Positions 18,202 through 27,483 of a DNA stretch of 64,000 bases are shown here, piece by piece. How positions within the stretch are numbered: position 1 is the first letter of the stretch; each line of letters opens with the position of its first letter. The position numbers were made by a program, and so were the translations under genes. Source of the stretch: an uncultured Slackia sp. (GTDB lineage: Bacteria; Actinomycetota; Coriobacteriia; Coriobacteriales; Eggerthellaceae); NCBI RefSeq assembly GCF_944321625.1, contig NZ_CALUMA010000029.1, positions 1 through 64,000 on the forward strand, read 5' to 3'. The notes below the pieces were generated by a model. The model was not told the DNA's origin, did no database searches, and saw nothing but the letters and a program-made list of their open reading frames with translations.

Positions 18202-19905
18202 TTACTCCACGCCCAGCGCGTGCTTGGCAGCGATGCGAGCGAAGGTCGCGGTACGGCCGGCGTTCATGCCCGTGAAATTAGACGGGTAGTTGTGCGGATA
18301 GAAGCCGCCCTGGTCGTTGCCGCACACATACAGGCCCTCGATTACGGAGCCGTCGGCGCGCAGCGGCTGGCTGTTGGTGTCGGTGATCACGCCGTGGATG
18401 GTCACCAGCAGAGCACCGGCGATACGGGCAGCGTAGAACGGAGCGGCCTCAACGTCGGACAGACGGTAAGCCGGCTTGCCGAAATCGGTGTCCTCGCCCT
18501 TGGCGCACAGCTCGTTGTAATGCTCGACGGTGGCCAGGAAGGTCTCGGTGGTCTCGGCGTCAAAGCCCATAGCCTCGGCCAGACCCTCAAGAGTGTCGGC
18601 CTTCTTGAGCATGCCGTTCTCCAGGCGGGGCTGCAGCCAGAAGGAATCCAGGTGCTCCTTGGTGAGCGCCTCGCAGTCGTACACGTCGGCGTTGAAGGCA
18701 GTGCCGCTGGGTGCAGGATACAGACGAGAGCATCCGCAGGTGTCGAACTGCTTGATGTCGTCCCAGTAATTACCGTCCCACACGATCCAGCTGTAGTGGC
18801 CGGGCTGGTTGGCGCCGGCGGCGAAGCTCATGGGATAGCACTGGTCCTCGTTCATGAAGCGCTCGCCGCGAATGTTCACATGCAGGAACGGCTGGCTGCC
18901 GGGCAGGAAGATGTCGCCGCCGGTGCGGGAGCCGTCGAACTCGAAGCCGTCGGGCAGGATGGCGCGGTTCCACACCATGCAGCCGCCGCCCGCCTCAAGC
19001 TCGGCGCCGGCCCACAAAGCCATGCGGATGCCGTCGCCCGTCTCGCCGGTGGCGCTGGTCAGGCCGCACCAGGTGGAGTTGCCGGGGGCCAGCTCGTCAA
19101 GCATCTCGAGGTTGGCGCCATAGCCGCCGGTGCACACGATAACGCCCTTGGAGGCATTGATCTGGATGAAGCCGTCCTCGCCCTCGGCGACAACGCCGGT
19201 CACGCGACCGGACTCGTCCTGGATAAGCTGCTAAGCCGGGGTGTTGAAGCGAATCTCGCCGCCCAAATCGTTGGTGAACACGTCGGACATGACCTCGAGG
19301 TGCATGTAGGCGCCGTAGTTGGGGCCATCGGGATTGTACTCATCGAGGCAGGGGTTATAGCACATGGCCGGGTAGTAGGCGTGCGGATCGTCGGGCGCAT
19401 GCCACTCGAACGGGAAGAGCATGCCCTTGGGCTCCAAAGTCTCCTTCATCCACTCGATCATCTCGCCGGATTTCTCGGCCCAGGTCTTGTAGAGCGGGGC
19501 GTTGATGTCGCCGGCGTTCACCGTAGCGGCGTGGTTGATGAGCGTGGGCACATCCTCTTTGTGGTCGGACGCAAGGTTGGAGTTCAGCGCGCCGATGGCC
19601 TCGCGAGCCATGGCGATGGCGCCGGCCTTCTCCAGCACGACGACCTTCGCGCCGTTTTGAGCGGCGGTGGTGGCAGCAACCAGGCCGCCGTTGCCCGCGC
19701 CCACAACCACCAGGTCGCAGTCAACGGTCTCGGCGAACTCGGTGGGCATCTCGGGCTGGTCGCGCCAAGAGCCGGTGGTTGCCGCAGCCTCATCGGAAGA
19801 GCTGCTTGCGGTGCTGGGCGAGCAGCCAGCCAGCACGCCGGCAGTCGCAGCGCCCGCAGCGGCGACGCCGCCGAACTTAAACAAATCGCGACGAGTGAGT
19901 TCCAT
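18202..19905 (-). pseudogene. Tat-exported FAD-dependent reductase, split by an in-frame TAG
   Basis: One continuous reading frame of 568 codons encodes a flavoprotein of the same family as 8776-10443. It has a Tat motif LTRRDLF, lipobox LAGC with Cys28, dinucleotide fold LVVVGAGNGGLVAATTAAQN, and a closing region GLYVCGNDQGGFYPHNYPSN with GRTATFARIAA. Codon 225 (19231-19233) is TAG, between EIRFNTPA and QLIQDESGRVTG, exactly where homologues continue without a gap. There is no frameshift, the ribosome binding site (AGGAGGGAATT) is intact, and the rest looks well conserved, so the lesion is recent, a sequencing error, or a read-through codon. Without suppression only the FAD-binding half would be made. 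Confidence 0.85.
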
Positions 19906-20204
19906 AATTCCCTCCTATTGTCGATGCCAGACGGTGGCTGCATTGCGTGGCACGCGTCGGATGCATGTGCGTTGCGTGTTGCGCATCACACCCGCCAACC
20001 CGCCCTCTACGGCTTGGCCCGCCCGGCTTTGATGATGTGCACTCTACCTGCGCGACGGAGGGGAATCATCGCGTGGTACAGGGGATTTATCAGGGGATTT
20101 GCATGTAATCAGTGAGAAATACCCGAAAGTAGGGTATGCCAGATACGGGATACGCACGGCCAATTCGGAAGGGAGGCCGGTTATCGACACTGCCGCCGAT
20201 TCCG

Positions 20205-20528
20205 TTACGCCTCTTGTTTTTGATGCATCTTGGCGACCTTGCGGGCGGCACGCTGCAGAGCGTTCGTCTTGTCCAGCGTGCGATTGCGAAAATAAATCGC
20301 CCAATTGAAACCAAGGAAAATCATATTGAGGAAGTACACGGCAAGCACCCAATTGATGGCTCCCGCGCAAAACTTAGCGGCGATGCCCGCGACGTACCCC
20401 ATCGTGATAAGCAAAATGAACTGCCAGCTGGTGCCCGCTGCCGTACGCGCGCGATACGCCTTCCAGGCATTCATCGGCCACGAAAGGCCAAAACAAATCA
20501 ACATGACGGCTTCCAGTATCTCAGCCAT
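20205..20528 (-). CDS. Small membrane protein, PQ-loop/SemiSWEET-like
   Basis: A 107-aa protein with three hydrophobic segments. Its pattern (SWPMNAWKAYRARTAAGTSW near residue 17, then GYVAGIAAKF) resembles the half-transporters of the PQ-loop/SemiSWEET type, although the PQ pair itself is not present. The C-terminus is basic. The start at 20528 follows AAGGGATG; a start 36 bases upstream is less likely. Function unknown; transport of a small solute is an inference. Confidence 0.6.
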   Translation of the reverse strand: MAEILEAVMLICFGLSWPMNAWKAYRARTAAGTSWQFILLITMGYVAGIAAKFCAGAINWVLAVYFLNMIFLGFNWAIYFRNRTLDKTNALQRAARKVAKMHQKQEA

Positions 20529-21173
20529 GGGGCATACATCCCTTTCCCAACGCCCGCCGCGCATGGCGCATGACGATCATGACTCAGAGCGCGTATGACG
20601 CTTATGGCGGGCTTCGTCCAAAACAGCTCGGCAGATGGTACGCCCACCAGTCCAAAGCGTCCAGATGGCAAAAGAAAGTTTTAACGCACATTCCATTCAC
20701 GCGCTCAAGACCGCCGAGAATGCCACGCTTTTAGCACGAACAGCTTGGCTCTCGTCCAACAGCCCCTTGTCATAATTTCGCGGTCAATCCCGCATGGCAC
20801 GATCATTCGACACCATGATCTTCCGGTATCTAACGCAAGAAGTCCGACCCGCAGTATCGCGCAGGTCGGGCTTCGCGCAACGGAACATTAAGGGAGGGAT
20901 GGAGGGGCGTCCCATTGTCAGCTACGACACCGTTAAATTACGGCACAAACGGGCGAGAAGCAATGCGGATGCCGTCGTGCTGCAGTTTTTTGGCAATGCG
21001 GCAAGTAGCCCTGTCGTAGCAGAACAATAACGCCAGGTCAGACGAGTACTGATTACGTGCATACTCGCGGCGCCCGCTGAAAACTGCAGCATGACGGCAT
21101 TCTTTTTCGGCAGAGCCCTCGCAAAAGGCTGAAAACACCCAGCGCTCAAGCAAGTCGACCTTTATCCCTGCCC
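20529..21173. other. 645-bp intergenic region
   Basis: Contains a GC hairpin at about 20840-20873 and a palindromic element at 20969-21100. The open frames over it lack ribosome binding sites and include the repeat arms. No gene was recognised. Confidence 0.5.
20969..21100. repeat. Palindromic intergenic element with 21-bp arms
   Basis: Arms at 20969-20989 and 21080-21100 match 20 of 21 as inverted repeats (core TGCTGCAGTTTT). The interior is 90 bp. No other copy was seen in the window. Confidence 0.7.
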
Positions 21174-21593
21174 CTATCCTTTGCGAAAGCCCGTCACGGA
21201 GATGCGCGAAACAGGATTGCCGGCACCGTCGATCACGCGCACGGCAGCGAAACACAGCGAAAGGCCGCTCTTTTCGACCTCGCACTCGGCAATCAGACGA
21301 GCATCCTTGGGCGCGCTCATGAAATCAATCGTGCTCGAAGCGGTAACCGTGGGCGCTTGGCCTACATTGGACGCAATCGCAAACGCGAAATCGGCCAGCG
21401 TAAACGACACGCCGCCCATAAGCGCGCCCATGCCGTTGCGATGATCCGGCCCTATTTCCATGCTTACGCGAGCGTAGCCAGGACGCGCATCTTCGATCGT
21501 GGGCGTAAGCGTTGTGGTGGCATAGCGGTCTTTCTCGAACGTCGCGCGTATCTCGTCAAAGGACGCATCCGCCGCGACCAGGGGTTCTGCCAT
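21174..21593 (-). CDS. PaaI-type hotdog-fold thioesterase
   Basis: A 139-aa single-domain thioesterase of the PaaI/YbgC group that hydrolyses acyl-CoA. The HRNGMGALMGGVSFTLAD stretch is the family's central helix, with Asn/Gly and Asp in the expected places, followed by the SSTIDFM strand. GAGGAGAG precedes the ATG. The neighbouring permease shares the direction, but a strong terminator separates them. Confidence 0.88.
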   Translation of the reverse strand: MAEPLVAADASFDEIRATFEKDRYATTTLTPTIEDARPGYARVSMEIGPDHRNGMGALMGGVSFTLADFAFAIASNVGQAPTVTASSTIDFMSAPKDARLIAECEVEKSGLSLCFAAVRVIDGAGNPVSRISVTGFRKG

Positions 21594-21611
21594 ATTTCTC
21601 TCCTCATCTCA

Positions 21612-21646
21612 TATAAAAGAAGGGGCCGCATATTCTGCGGCCCCTT
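21612..21646 (-). terminator. Terminator of the APC permease gene
   Basis: Minus-strand stem AAGGGGCCGCA / TGCGGCCCCTT with a 5-base loop followed by CTTTTAT, between the permease and thioesterase genes. Confidence 0.88.
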
Positions 21647-21767
21647 CCAAACATCCGGTCTTGCGGCTTGGCGCGATACACGCACGCCACTCAGACTTGC
21701 GGCGCAGCGAAACGCGCAGCCGCCGCTTGGCCTTGCGGCGCACCATGCGCCCACAAAGCCTTCGCCC

Positions 21768-23156
21768 TTACGCGTCCAGGTTCTTGAATGCCTCGGGAAC
21801 CTCCTTGAAGCCCTTGGACTTCACGGCCGCCACGATCATGCCGATAACGAACCAAGTGATGCCCATCGCCCAAGTGAGCGCCTGGAAGCCGGTGAATACA
21901 TACACCAGAATGGCGATGCCGATCCAGGGGCAGATCAGGTACTTCACTACGCCGCCAAAAGAACGCTCCTTCTGCTTCACGAAGAAATACCAGAACACCG
22001 AGAAATTCAGCATGATGAAGCCGAACAGGGCGCCGAAGTTCACCAGGGTAGCGAGGTCAGCCATTCCCAAAATCGCCACCAGGATGAATGCCACAATGCC
22101 AATAAAGATCGAACCTACCCAGGGGGTCTTGTACTTGGGATGTACCTTGCCGAAGATGCGCGGGATAACGCCATCGCGGCCCATGGAGTACAGCAGACGA
22201 GAAGCGGCGAGCTGAGCGTTCATGATGTTGGCAATGCCCACAGCCACGATGTTGATGACCAGCATGATGTTCATGAACAGGTTGCCGCCGATCAGCTGGC
22301 AGCCATAGAAGAACGCGTTGTTGGCGTGCTCTTCATCCCAGCTCATCCAGTCGGGCTGAATCAGCGAAGCGATGTAGGTCTGAACGCTGAAGCACACGAT
22401 GATGATGAGCAGGGCGATCATGATGCCGCGGCCGATGTTCTTCTCGGGCTCGTGGGTTTCCTCAGCCAACGTGGAAATGCCGTCGAAGCCAAGGAAGTTA
22501 AGCGCCGCGATGGAAATGCCCGCAGCAATGAAGGTGGGGGTGACAACGTCAGGCTGCCAAATGGGGTCCATGTTGAACTCGCCAGCGCCGCCGCCGCCCA
22601 TGATGAAGTTGCAGCCCAGAGCCACAAACGCAATAACGGCGATGATCTCGATGGCGAAAATCACGAAGTCGATGCCGCGGGTGAGGGAAACGCCGCGAAT
22701 GTTGACGAAGGTATTGAATGCAACGAACACGATGATCCACAACCACCAGGGGCTATTGGGAACCAGCATAACGCCCCAGTTGGCAACCATGGTGTACAGC
22801 AGAGCAGGAGCGATGCAGTAGTCCAACAGAATCATCCAGCCCGAAATAAAGCCCGCATGCGGGTTCAGACCGCGCTGCACATAGGAGTACACCGATCCCG
22901 CGATGGGGAACTTCTTACTCATGCGCACATAGCTCAGAGCCGTAAAGCCGATGGCCACGAAACCTACCAGGTAGACCAGCGTGGACATACCCAGGCCCTG
23001 CTGCTGCACAAGGCCCCAGATAGAGTGCGGGGCGATGATGACCATGAACAGAACGCCGTACAAAACGACGTCCCAAAGGCCCATGCCGCGGCGCAGCTCT
23101 TGCTTATAGCCGAACTGCTGCTCGAGCTTCTCGGCGCTCGAAAGTTTTTCTGCCAT
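21768..23156 (-). CDS. APC-superfamily amino acid permease
   Basis: A 462-aa transporter with 12 TM helices. The first helix holds the unwound substrate-binding region, GMGLWDVVLYGVLFM, followed by the family pattern FPIAGSVYSYVQRGLNPHAGF. ISTLAEETHEPEKNIGRG before TM7 is also typical of APC permeases. It imports an amino acid or amine; the substrate cannot be told. It lies 770 bp downstream of an amidase gene on the same strand, with repeat-rich DNA between, so co-transcription is doubtful. Confidence 0.9.
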   Translation of the reverse strand: MAEKLSSAEKLEQQFGYKQELRRGMGLWDVVLYGVLFMVIIAPHSIWGLVQQQGLGMSTLVYLVGFVAIGFTALSYVRMSKKFPIAGSVYSYVQRGLNPHAGFISGWMILLDYCIAPALLYTMVANWGVMLVPNSPWWLWIIVFVAFNTFVNIRGVSLTRGIDFVIFAIEIIAVIAFVALGCNFIMGGGGAGEFNMDPIWQPDVVTPTFIAAGISIAALNFLGFDGISTLAEETHEPEKNIGRGIMIALLIIIVCFSVQTYIASLIQPDWMSWDEEHANNAFFYGCQLIGGNLFMNIMLVINIVAVGIANIMNAQLAASRLLYSMGRDGVIPRIFGKVHPKYKTPWVGSIFIGIVAFILVAILGMADLATLVNFGALFGFIMLNFSVFWYFFVKQKERSFGGVVKYLICPWIGIAILVYVFTGFQALTWAMGITWFVIGMIVAAVKSKGFKEVPEAFKNLDA

Positions 23157-23929
23157 TGCCTTTTCCTTCTACTCGCTTTCCTTACCTGCCAAAAGCCAGC
23201 GGCATACGCATGTTGCCCTTGCGTCGGTTTGCTCATTTTCCCAGATGGCGTGCCGCTCTTGCTGTTCCGAGAAACCCATGATCAAACCTTGCAGCTTCGC
23301 GGTATTCCCCCTTTGGCATCGCATGCCCACGTCGCTTGGTTTTGACATATCGCTTTAACGCGATAGAGCAGTTTAGCATCGCCTTTAGCATATGTGGAGA
23401 ACTTGTGCACATGTTTTAGCGCATCGGAAACAGATGCGCGGTGAACGGTCACCCGAGCTAAGCCGGCGGCGCAATTGAGACGAAAAGAGGAGAGGTGGAA
23501 AAGATGCGAGGCACAGATCCCCTCTGCAGATGGAGATGCAAAATGAGCCCCATCGCGAGCATGGTGCGCAACAAAAGTCCCTTCCGCAGTGCGCAAAAAG
23601 AACCCCTTCCGCGAATATCCACGAATACGAGGTAAAGACCCTCGTCCATGGGCTCAGCGCGCTGGCGGGACCCCTTCCGCAAATAGGGGGGTACAAAGCA
23701 GCCTTGTTTTGCAGTGCGCTTACGAATTAGATCCGCTTTGCACCTCCGATTTGCATTCCGAGTCTACTTTGTACCCCTTTTTACAATTCAGGCCCGCTTT
23801 GCACCTCCGGAGAAGTACAAAGCGGGCCTCTTTCGTAAATCGACTCTGCAGTCTGTAGCCGAACCGCCCTTGCTGCCGCGGAGTCAGCCTCCGCGCCTTT
23901 GAGCGTTGCGGCACCTTGCGGGAAACGCC
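23157..23929. repeat. Repeat-mosaic intergenic region
   Basis: A 773-bp gap without a credible gene. CCCTTCCGC occurs three times (about 23578, 23604 and 23672). The segment CCGCTTTGCACCTCCG occurs twice (23734 and 23795), interleaved with forward and reverse copies of GTACAAAGC. A hairpin with 12-bp arms (AGGCCCGCTTTG) spans 23790-23829. The pieces recur in mixed order, suggesting repeated rearrangement of short elements. Confidence 0.6.
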
Positions 23930-24832
23930 TTACGGCTGCGGGATCAGGGGCTCCAGGTCGTAGAGCTTGGGCGTGCCGATGCGCAGCGACAGCTGCACCT
24001 CGCACGGCTCGCAGCCCTGGCTGATTTCCACGTCAGACTGGACGGACATATACATGTACGTCTCCTCGGCATCCCAGCCGGTGATGCGCATGATCAGACG
24101 CTGCATCTCCTTTGCCGCGTTCATCAGCGCCTCGTCATACTTGGGCGCGCAGGCGTTCACGTACCACTTGTCGTGCGTCTCCAGCACGGGCCAGTTGAGC
24201 TCGAAGCCCTTGACCAGCTGAATCTTGACGAGGATCTCGGCCGGAATCTCAATGCCGGTTCCGCACAGCTCGCCATCGCCCATCGTGGCGTGCACGTCGC
24301 CCATCTGCAGTAACGCGCCCGGCACGCGCACCGGGAAGTACAGGCGCGCGCCCTTGGTGATGTGCTTGTTGTCCATGTTCCCACCGTGGTTGCCCACGAA
24401 GCCGTCAATCACGGGCTCGCCGTCGGGCGCGGTGCCAATGACGCCGATCATCGGGTTGATAGGGAACTTCACGCCATTGAAATCGGCTACGCCGTCCTTG
24501 ATCTGGATCTTCTTGGTGCGATAACCCGTGGTTTCGAACAGCGGGCCGCAGTGGTCATCAGTGGCGATGGTGCCTTCGTCGGCCACCTGGATGTCGTAGA
24601 CGTCAACCACCAGCACGTCGCCCGGCTCGGCCCCCTCAACGTATACGGGGCCGGCGGCAGGGTTCGCGAAGCCGTAGGTGTAATCCAGGTCGGCCATGGT
24701 AGTGTCCTCGTCGGGGATGCGGTTGGAGAAGCAGTCCAGCGTCTTGAACAGCAGCATGTCGCCCGGTTTAGCCGTGTCGCACGGGGCGTTCTCCTTATTG
24801 AAGTCGTACACCTGCGCTTCGATGATTTTCAT
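23930..24832 (-). CDS. Acetamidase/formamidase family protein
   Basis: A 300-aa member of the FmdA/AmdA family, which releases ammonia from short amides. Diagnostic stretches are VEGAEPGDVLVVDVYDI (residues about 62-78), TDDHCGPLFETTGY, the IGTAP motif, GNHGGNMDNKHI and QMGDVHATMGDGELCGTGIE. Length fits the family. It lies 15 bp after the stop of the Pro-rich membrane protein gene on the same strand, so co-transcription is possible. The permease further downstream might bring in its substrate or a precursor, which is speculative. Confidence 0.92.
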   Translation of the reverse strand: MKIIEAQVYDFNKENAPCDTAKPGDMLLFKTLDCFSNRIPDEDTTMADLDYTYGFANPAAGPVYVEGAEPGDVLVVDVYDIQVADEGTIATDDHCGPLFETTGYRTKKIQIKDGVADFNGVKFPINPMIGVIGTAPDGEPVIDGFVGNHGGNMDNKHITKGARLYFPVRVPGALLQMGDVHATMGDGELCGTGIEIPAEILVKIQLVKGFELNWPVLETHDKWYVNACAPKYDEALMNAAKEMQRLIMRITGWDAEETYMYMSVQSDVEISQGCEPCEVQLSLRIGTPKLYDLEPLIPQP

Positions 24833-24847
24833 GGTTCCCTTCTTCCC

Positions 24848-26287
24848 CTAATAGATCCCGAACATGTAATCCAGTTCTTCCTCCCAGCTGTCCTGGTCGA
24901 CGACCCACTGGTCGCCCTCTTTCACCAGGTCAACGGTGGCGTAGTACGTGGTCATGTCGGTGGTTTCGTCCATCGCTTCATAGTAGAGTTCGCCGATGCG
25001 CGCCTTGGCCTCATCCTCGGTCATCGTCTTGACTTCCTCGGAGCCATTGAGCGCGTTCACCTTGTCGTAGAAGTTCATCATGAACGCATACGAGTCGCGC
25101 ATCTCGATGTCGGCATACATGGTGCCCTCGCCGTCTTCCTCATACACATACACGCCATCAGGGGTGTAGGTGAGGTCGGTCAGCATCCAACGCGCCAGAT
25201 CTGCGGGGTCGATGCCCAAATCGGTATGGCTCACGTCCATGGCCTCGGTGAATCCCTCGTCCAGCTCGGATGCCAGATACTGCACCGTAGCCTCGTCCTG
25301 GTTGACGAGTTTGTCTAGCTCGGCGGTGGCGGCGGCTTCTGCTTGTTGCTCGGCCTCGGTCAAATCAGTGGAGACGGAGCCGGAATCGCCGGAGTCGATG
25401 ACCGCATCGAGCTCGCTATAGCCCGTGTCGGCGTAATCGTCCATCGAGGAGATCACCGCGCAGCTGACCATGCCCCAGAAAATGAAGCCGAAAACGGCGA
25501 ACACGATGCCGATGATGCCGCACACCTTGCCGCCCGTGGCCTTGCCGTCGCGGCCGAACTGCTTGGCCGATTTGGAGGCAAGCACGATGGCGACGATACC
25601 CAAGATGATGCCCAGCAGGGGCAGCCACGAGAACAGGATGGCGAGAATACCGCAGATGAGCGCGCCGATTGCCTTTCCGTTGCTCTTCTGGGCGTATGCG
25701 GGCGCCACCGGAGGCGGAGGATAAGCGCCTTGGCCGTTATAGCCCATGGGCTGAGCCGGCTGCGCGGGCTGCTGAGGTTGCTGACCGTACGGCTGCTGCG
25801 GCTGGGGCTGAGGTTGCGGCTGATTGCCACCGAACGGCTGCGTGGGGTCGAAGCCCGTAGGTTGAACCGGAGCGGCAGCCTGCTGGGGCTGCGCCGGTGC
25901 AGCGGGCTGGGCGGGTTGCGCGGGCGCGCCCACCGGCTGAGCGGGCTGCTGAGGTTGAGTCGGTTGCTGCGGCGCAGCAGGAGCCACAGGTGCGGCAGGA
26001 GCTTGCGGGGCCGCAGACGCCTCAGGAGTGGAGGGCGCCACAGGGACCTCAGGAGCGGCAGGCGCCTCAGAAGCCGGAGCCGTCGGCTGCGGAGGTGCGA
26101 CCGGTTGCGGCGGCGTCGCGGGCTGAGCGGGGCATGCCGGAGCGACAGGTTCTGCGGGCGCGGCGGGCGTTGCAGGCTCAACCGGCGCAGCAGGTTCAAC
26201 CGGAGCGGCAGGCGCTTCGGGAGCAGGCGGCGTTACGGGGGACTCGGGCTGTTCGGGAGCGGGAACGCCAGGGGTCTTCTCTTCCAT
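24848..26287 (-). CDS. Pro/Ala-rich membrane protein with DUF4190-like hairpin
   Basis: A 479-aa protein in three parts. Residues 1 to about 190 are a cytoplasmic low-complexity tail of PAAPxxP and then QPxQPQQP repeats. Residues about 205-285 form a DUF4190-like pair of TM helices (ALICGILAILFSWLPLLGII, then GIIGIVFAVFGFIFWGM) joined by a basic loop. The extracytoplasmic part, about 300-479, is acidic and resembles lumazine-type DUF4878/DUF5105 domains found in surface lipoproteins. The start at 26287 has GAGGGTGA upstream. Function unknown; cell-envelope sensing or scaffolding is a guess. Confidence 0.75.
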   Translation of the reverse strand: MEEKTPGVPAPEQPESPVTPPAPEAPAAPVEPAAPVEPATPAAPAEPVAPACPAQPATPPQPVAPPQPTAPASEAPAAPEVPVAPSTPEASAAPQAPAAPVAPAAPQQPTQPQQPAQPVGAPAQPAQPAAPAQPQQAAAPVQPTGFDPTQPFGGNQPQPQPQPQQPYGQQPQQPAQPAQPMGYNGQGAYPPPPVAPAYAQKSNGKAIGALICGILAILFSWLPLLGIILGIVAIVLASKSAKQFGRDGKATGGKVCGIIGIVFAVFGFIFWGMVSCAVISSMDDYADTGYSELDAVIDSGDSGSVSTDLTEAEQQAEAAATAELDKLVNQDEATVQYLASELDEGFTEAMDVSHTDLGIDPADLARWMLTDLTYTPDGVYVYEEDGEGTMYADIEMRDSYAFMMNFYDKVNALNGSEEVKTMTEDEAKARIGELYYEAMDETTDMTTYYATVDLVKEGDQWVVDQDSWEEELDYMFGIY

Positions 26288-26423
26288 CTTCACCCTCTTT
26301 TCTAAAGACACATTTTCCTAAAGTTAAGGAACGTTTTCAGAATACCACCACACTGCCATCGCGCCCCCAGCAATACGCGCGCATCGTGCCATAATGGTGC
26401 AAATTACGAGACAGGGAGGCCCC

Positions 26424-26804
26424 ATGTACACGATGACGGACGAAGAATTCGAGGCGGCGGTGGAAGATGCGCTCGATTCCATACCCGACGCCTTCCTCGA
26501 GGCGCTGGACAACGTGATGGTGACGGTTCAGAACGAGCCCAACGCCCGCCAACGCATGTCGTCGGGAAGCGAGGGTCCCGGCGGCGAAATCCTGGGGCTT
26601 TACGAAGGCGTGGCGCTCACGCAACGCGGCGAGTGGTACGGCGAGGGTGAAATGCCAGACGTCGTGACCATTTTCAAAGGCCCGCATGAGCGCTGCTTCA
26701 ACTCGCGCGAACGCATCGTGGAAGAGATTCGCAGGACCGTGGTGCACGAGATAGGCCACCACTTCGGCATGGACGACGCCGCCCTGCGAAAGATTGGGTA
26801 CTAG
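26424..26804 (+). CDS. Metallopeptidase-like protein (zincin_1 family)
   Basis: A 126-aa cytoplasmic protein with the zinc-binding motif VVHEIGHHFGMDD near the C-terminus. This is the hallmark of the small actinobacterial zincin-like family (PF06262 type). GGGAGG precedes the ATG at 26424. No substrate is known for the family. It converges with lemA across a shared terminator. Confidence 0.88.
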   Translation: MYTMTDEEFEAAVEDALDSIPDAFLEALDNVMVTVQNEPNARQRMSSGSEGPGGEILGLYEGVALTQRGEWYGEGEMPDVVTIFKGPHERCFNSRERIVEEIRRTVVHEIGHHFGMDDAALRKIGY

Positions 26805-26805
26805 A

Positions 26806-26829
26806 AAGGCCGCCCGATCAGGCGGCCTT
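26806..26829. terminator. Bidirectional terminator between zincin and lemA
   Basis: Perfect 9-bp stem AAGGCCGCC / GGCGGCCTT with a 6-base loop between two convergent genes. Confidence 0.85.
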
Positions 26830-26857
26830 ATACAAATGATCGGTTGTTGCGCAGCTG

Positions 26858-27412
26858 CTAGAACTGCACCTTGGGAGCGACTTCGGCGCCGGCGACGGCA
26901 TCGAAGCTCTGGCGCTCCTTGAAGCCCATCATGCCGGCGACGAGCACCGCGGGGAACGTCTGGATGGCGGTGTTGTACTTCATCACCGTGTCGTTGTAGC
27001 TCTGACGCATGTAGCTGATCTTGTCCTCGGTGGCGGAAAGCTCGGTCTGGAGCTGCTGGAAATTGGTGTTGGCCTTGAGATCGGGATAGGCCTCGGCAAC
27101 GGCGAACAGGCTTTTCAGCGCACCGGTCAGCATGTTGTCGGCCGCCATCTTGTCGCCCGGCGTGCCAGCGTTGGCCACGGCGGAACGCGCGGCGGTCACA
27201 GCCTCGAGCGTGCCGCTTTCGTGCGCGGCGTAGCCCTTCACGGTTTCCACCACATTGGGGATGAGATCCAAACGGCGCTGCAACTGCACGTCCACCTGCG
27301 CCCAGGCGTTGTCCACCATGTTGCGCAGCTTGACCAGGTTGTTGTAAAGCCCGATGATCGCGACAATCAACACGACCACGATGACGATCAGAACGATGGC
27401 CCAGATAGGCAT
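26858..27412 (-). CDS. lemA: LemA family protein
   Basis: A 184-aa protein with one N-terminal TM helix (residues 4-22) and the LemA coiled-coil domain outside the membrane. The diagnostic stretch is YNNLVKLRNMVDNAWAQVDV followed by QLQRRLDLIPNVVETVKGYA. Near the C-terminus YNDTVMKYNTAIQTFPAVLV is also family-typical. Length is standard. The role is not settled. It stands alone with its own promoter region at 27413-27483. Confidence 0.95.
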   Translation of the reverse strand: MPIWAIVLIVIVVVLIVAIIGLYNNLVKLRNMVDNAWAQVDVQLQRRLDLIPNVVETVKGYAAHESGTLEAVTAARSAVANAGTPGDKMAADNMLTGALKSLFAVAEAYPDLKANTNFQQLQTELSATEDKISYMRQSYNDTVMKYNTAIQTFPAVLVAGMMGFKERQSFDAVAGAEVAPKVQF

Positions 27413-27483
27413 GAGAGAACCTTTCTCTTATCTCAATTAGAACCGCTCCATTATATAGGTAGATAAGCGGCAAAACGCCGGGA

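Noticed and set aside
19231-19233. Pyrrolysine or other recoding at the in-frame TAG
   Set aside because: TAG ends several ordinary genes here (glmS, YhgE, DUF1653), the family has no methylamine link, and no pyl genes are present; a nonsense mutation is simpler.
18181-20115. 644-codon open frame on the plus strand
   Set aside because: It is the antisense shadow of the flavoprotein pseudogene; it has no ribosome binding site and its translation has no recognisable domain.
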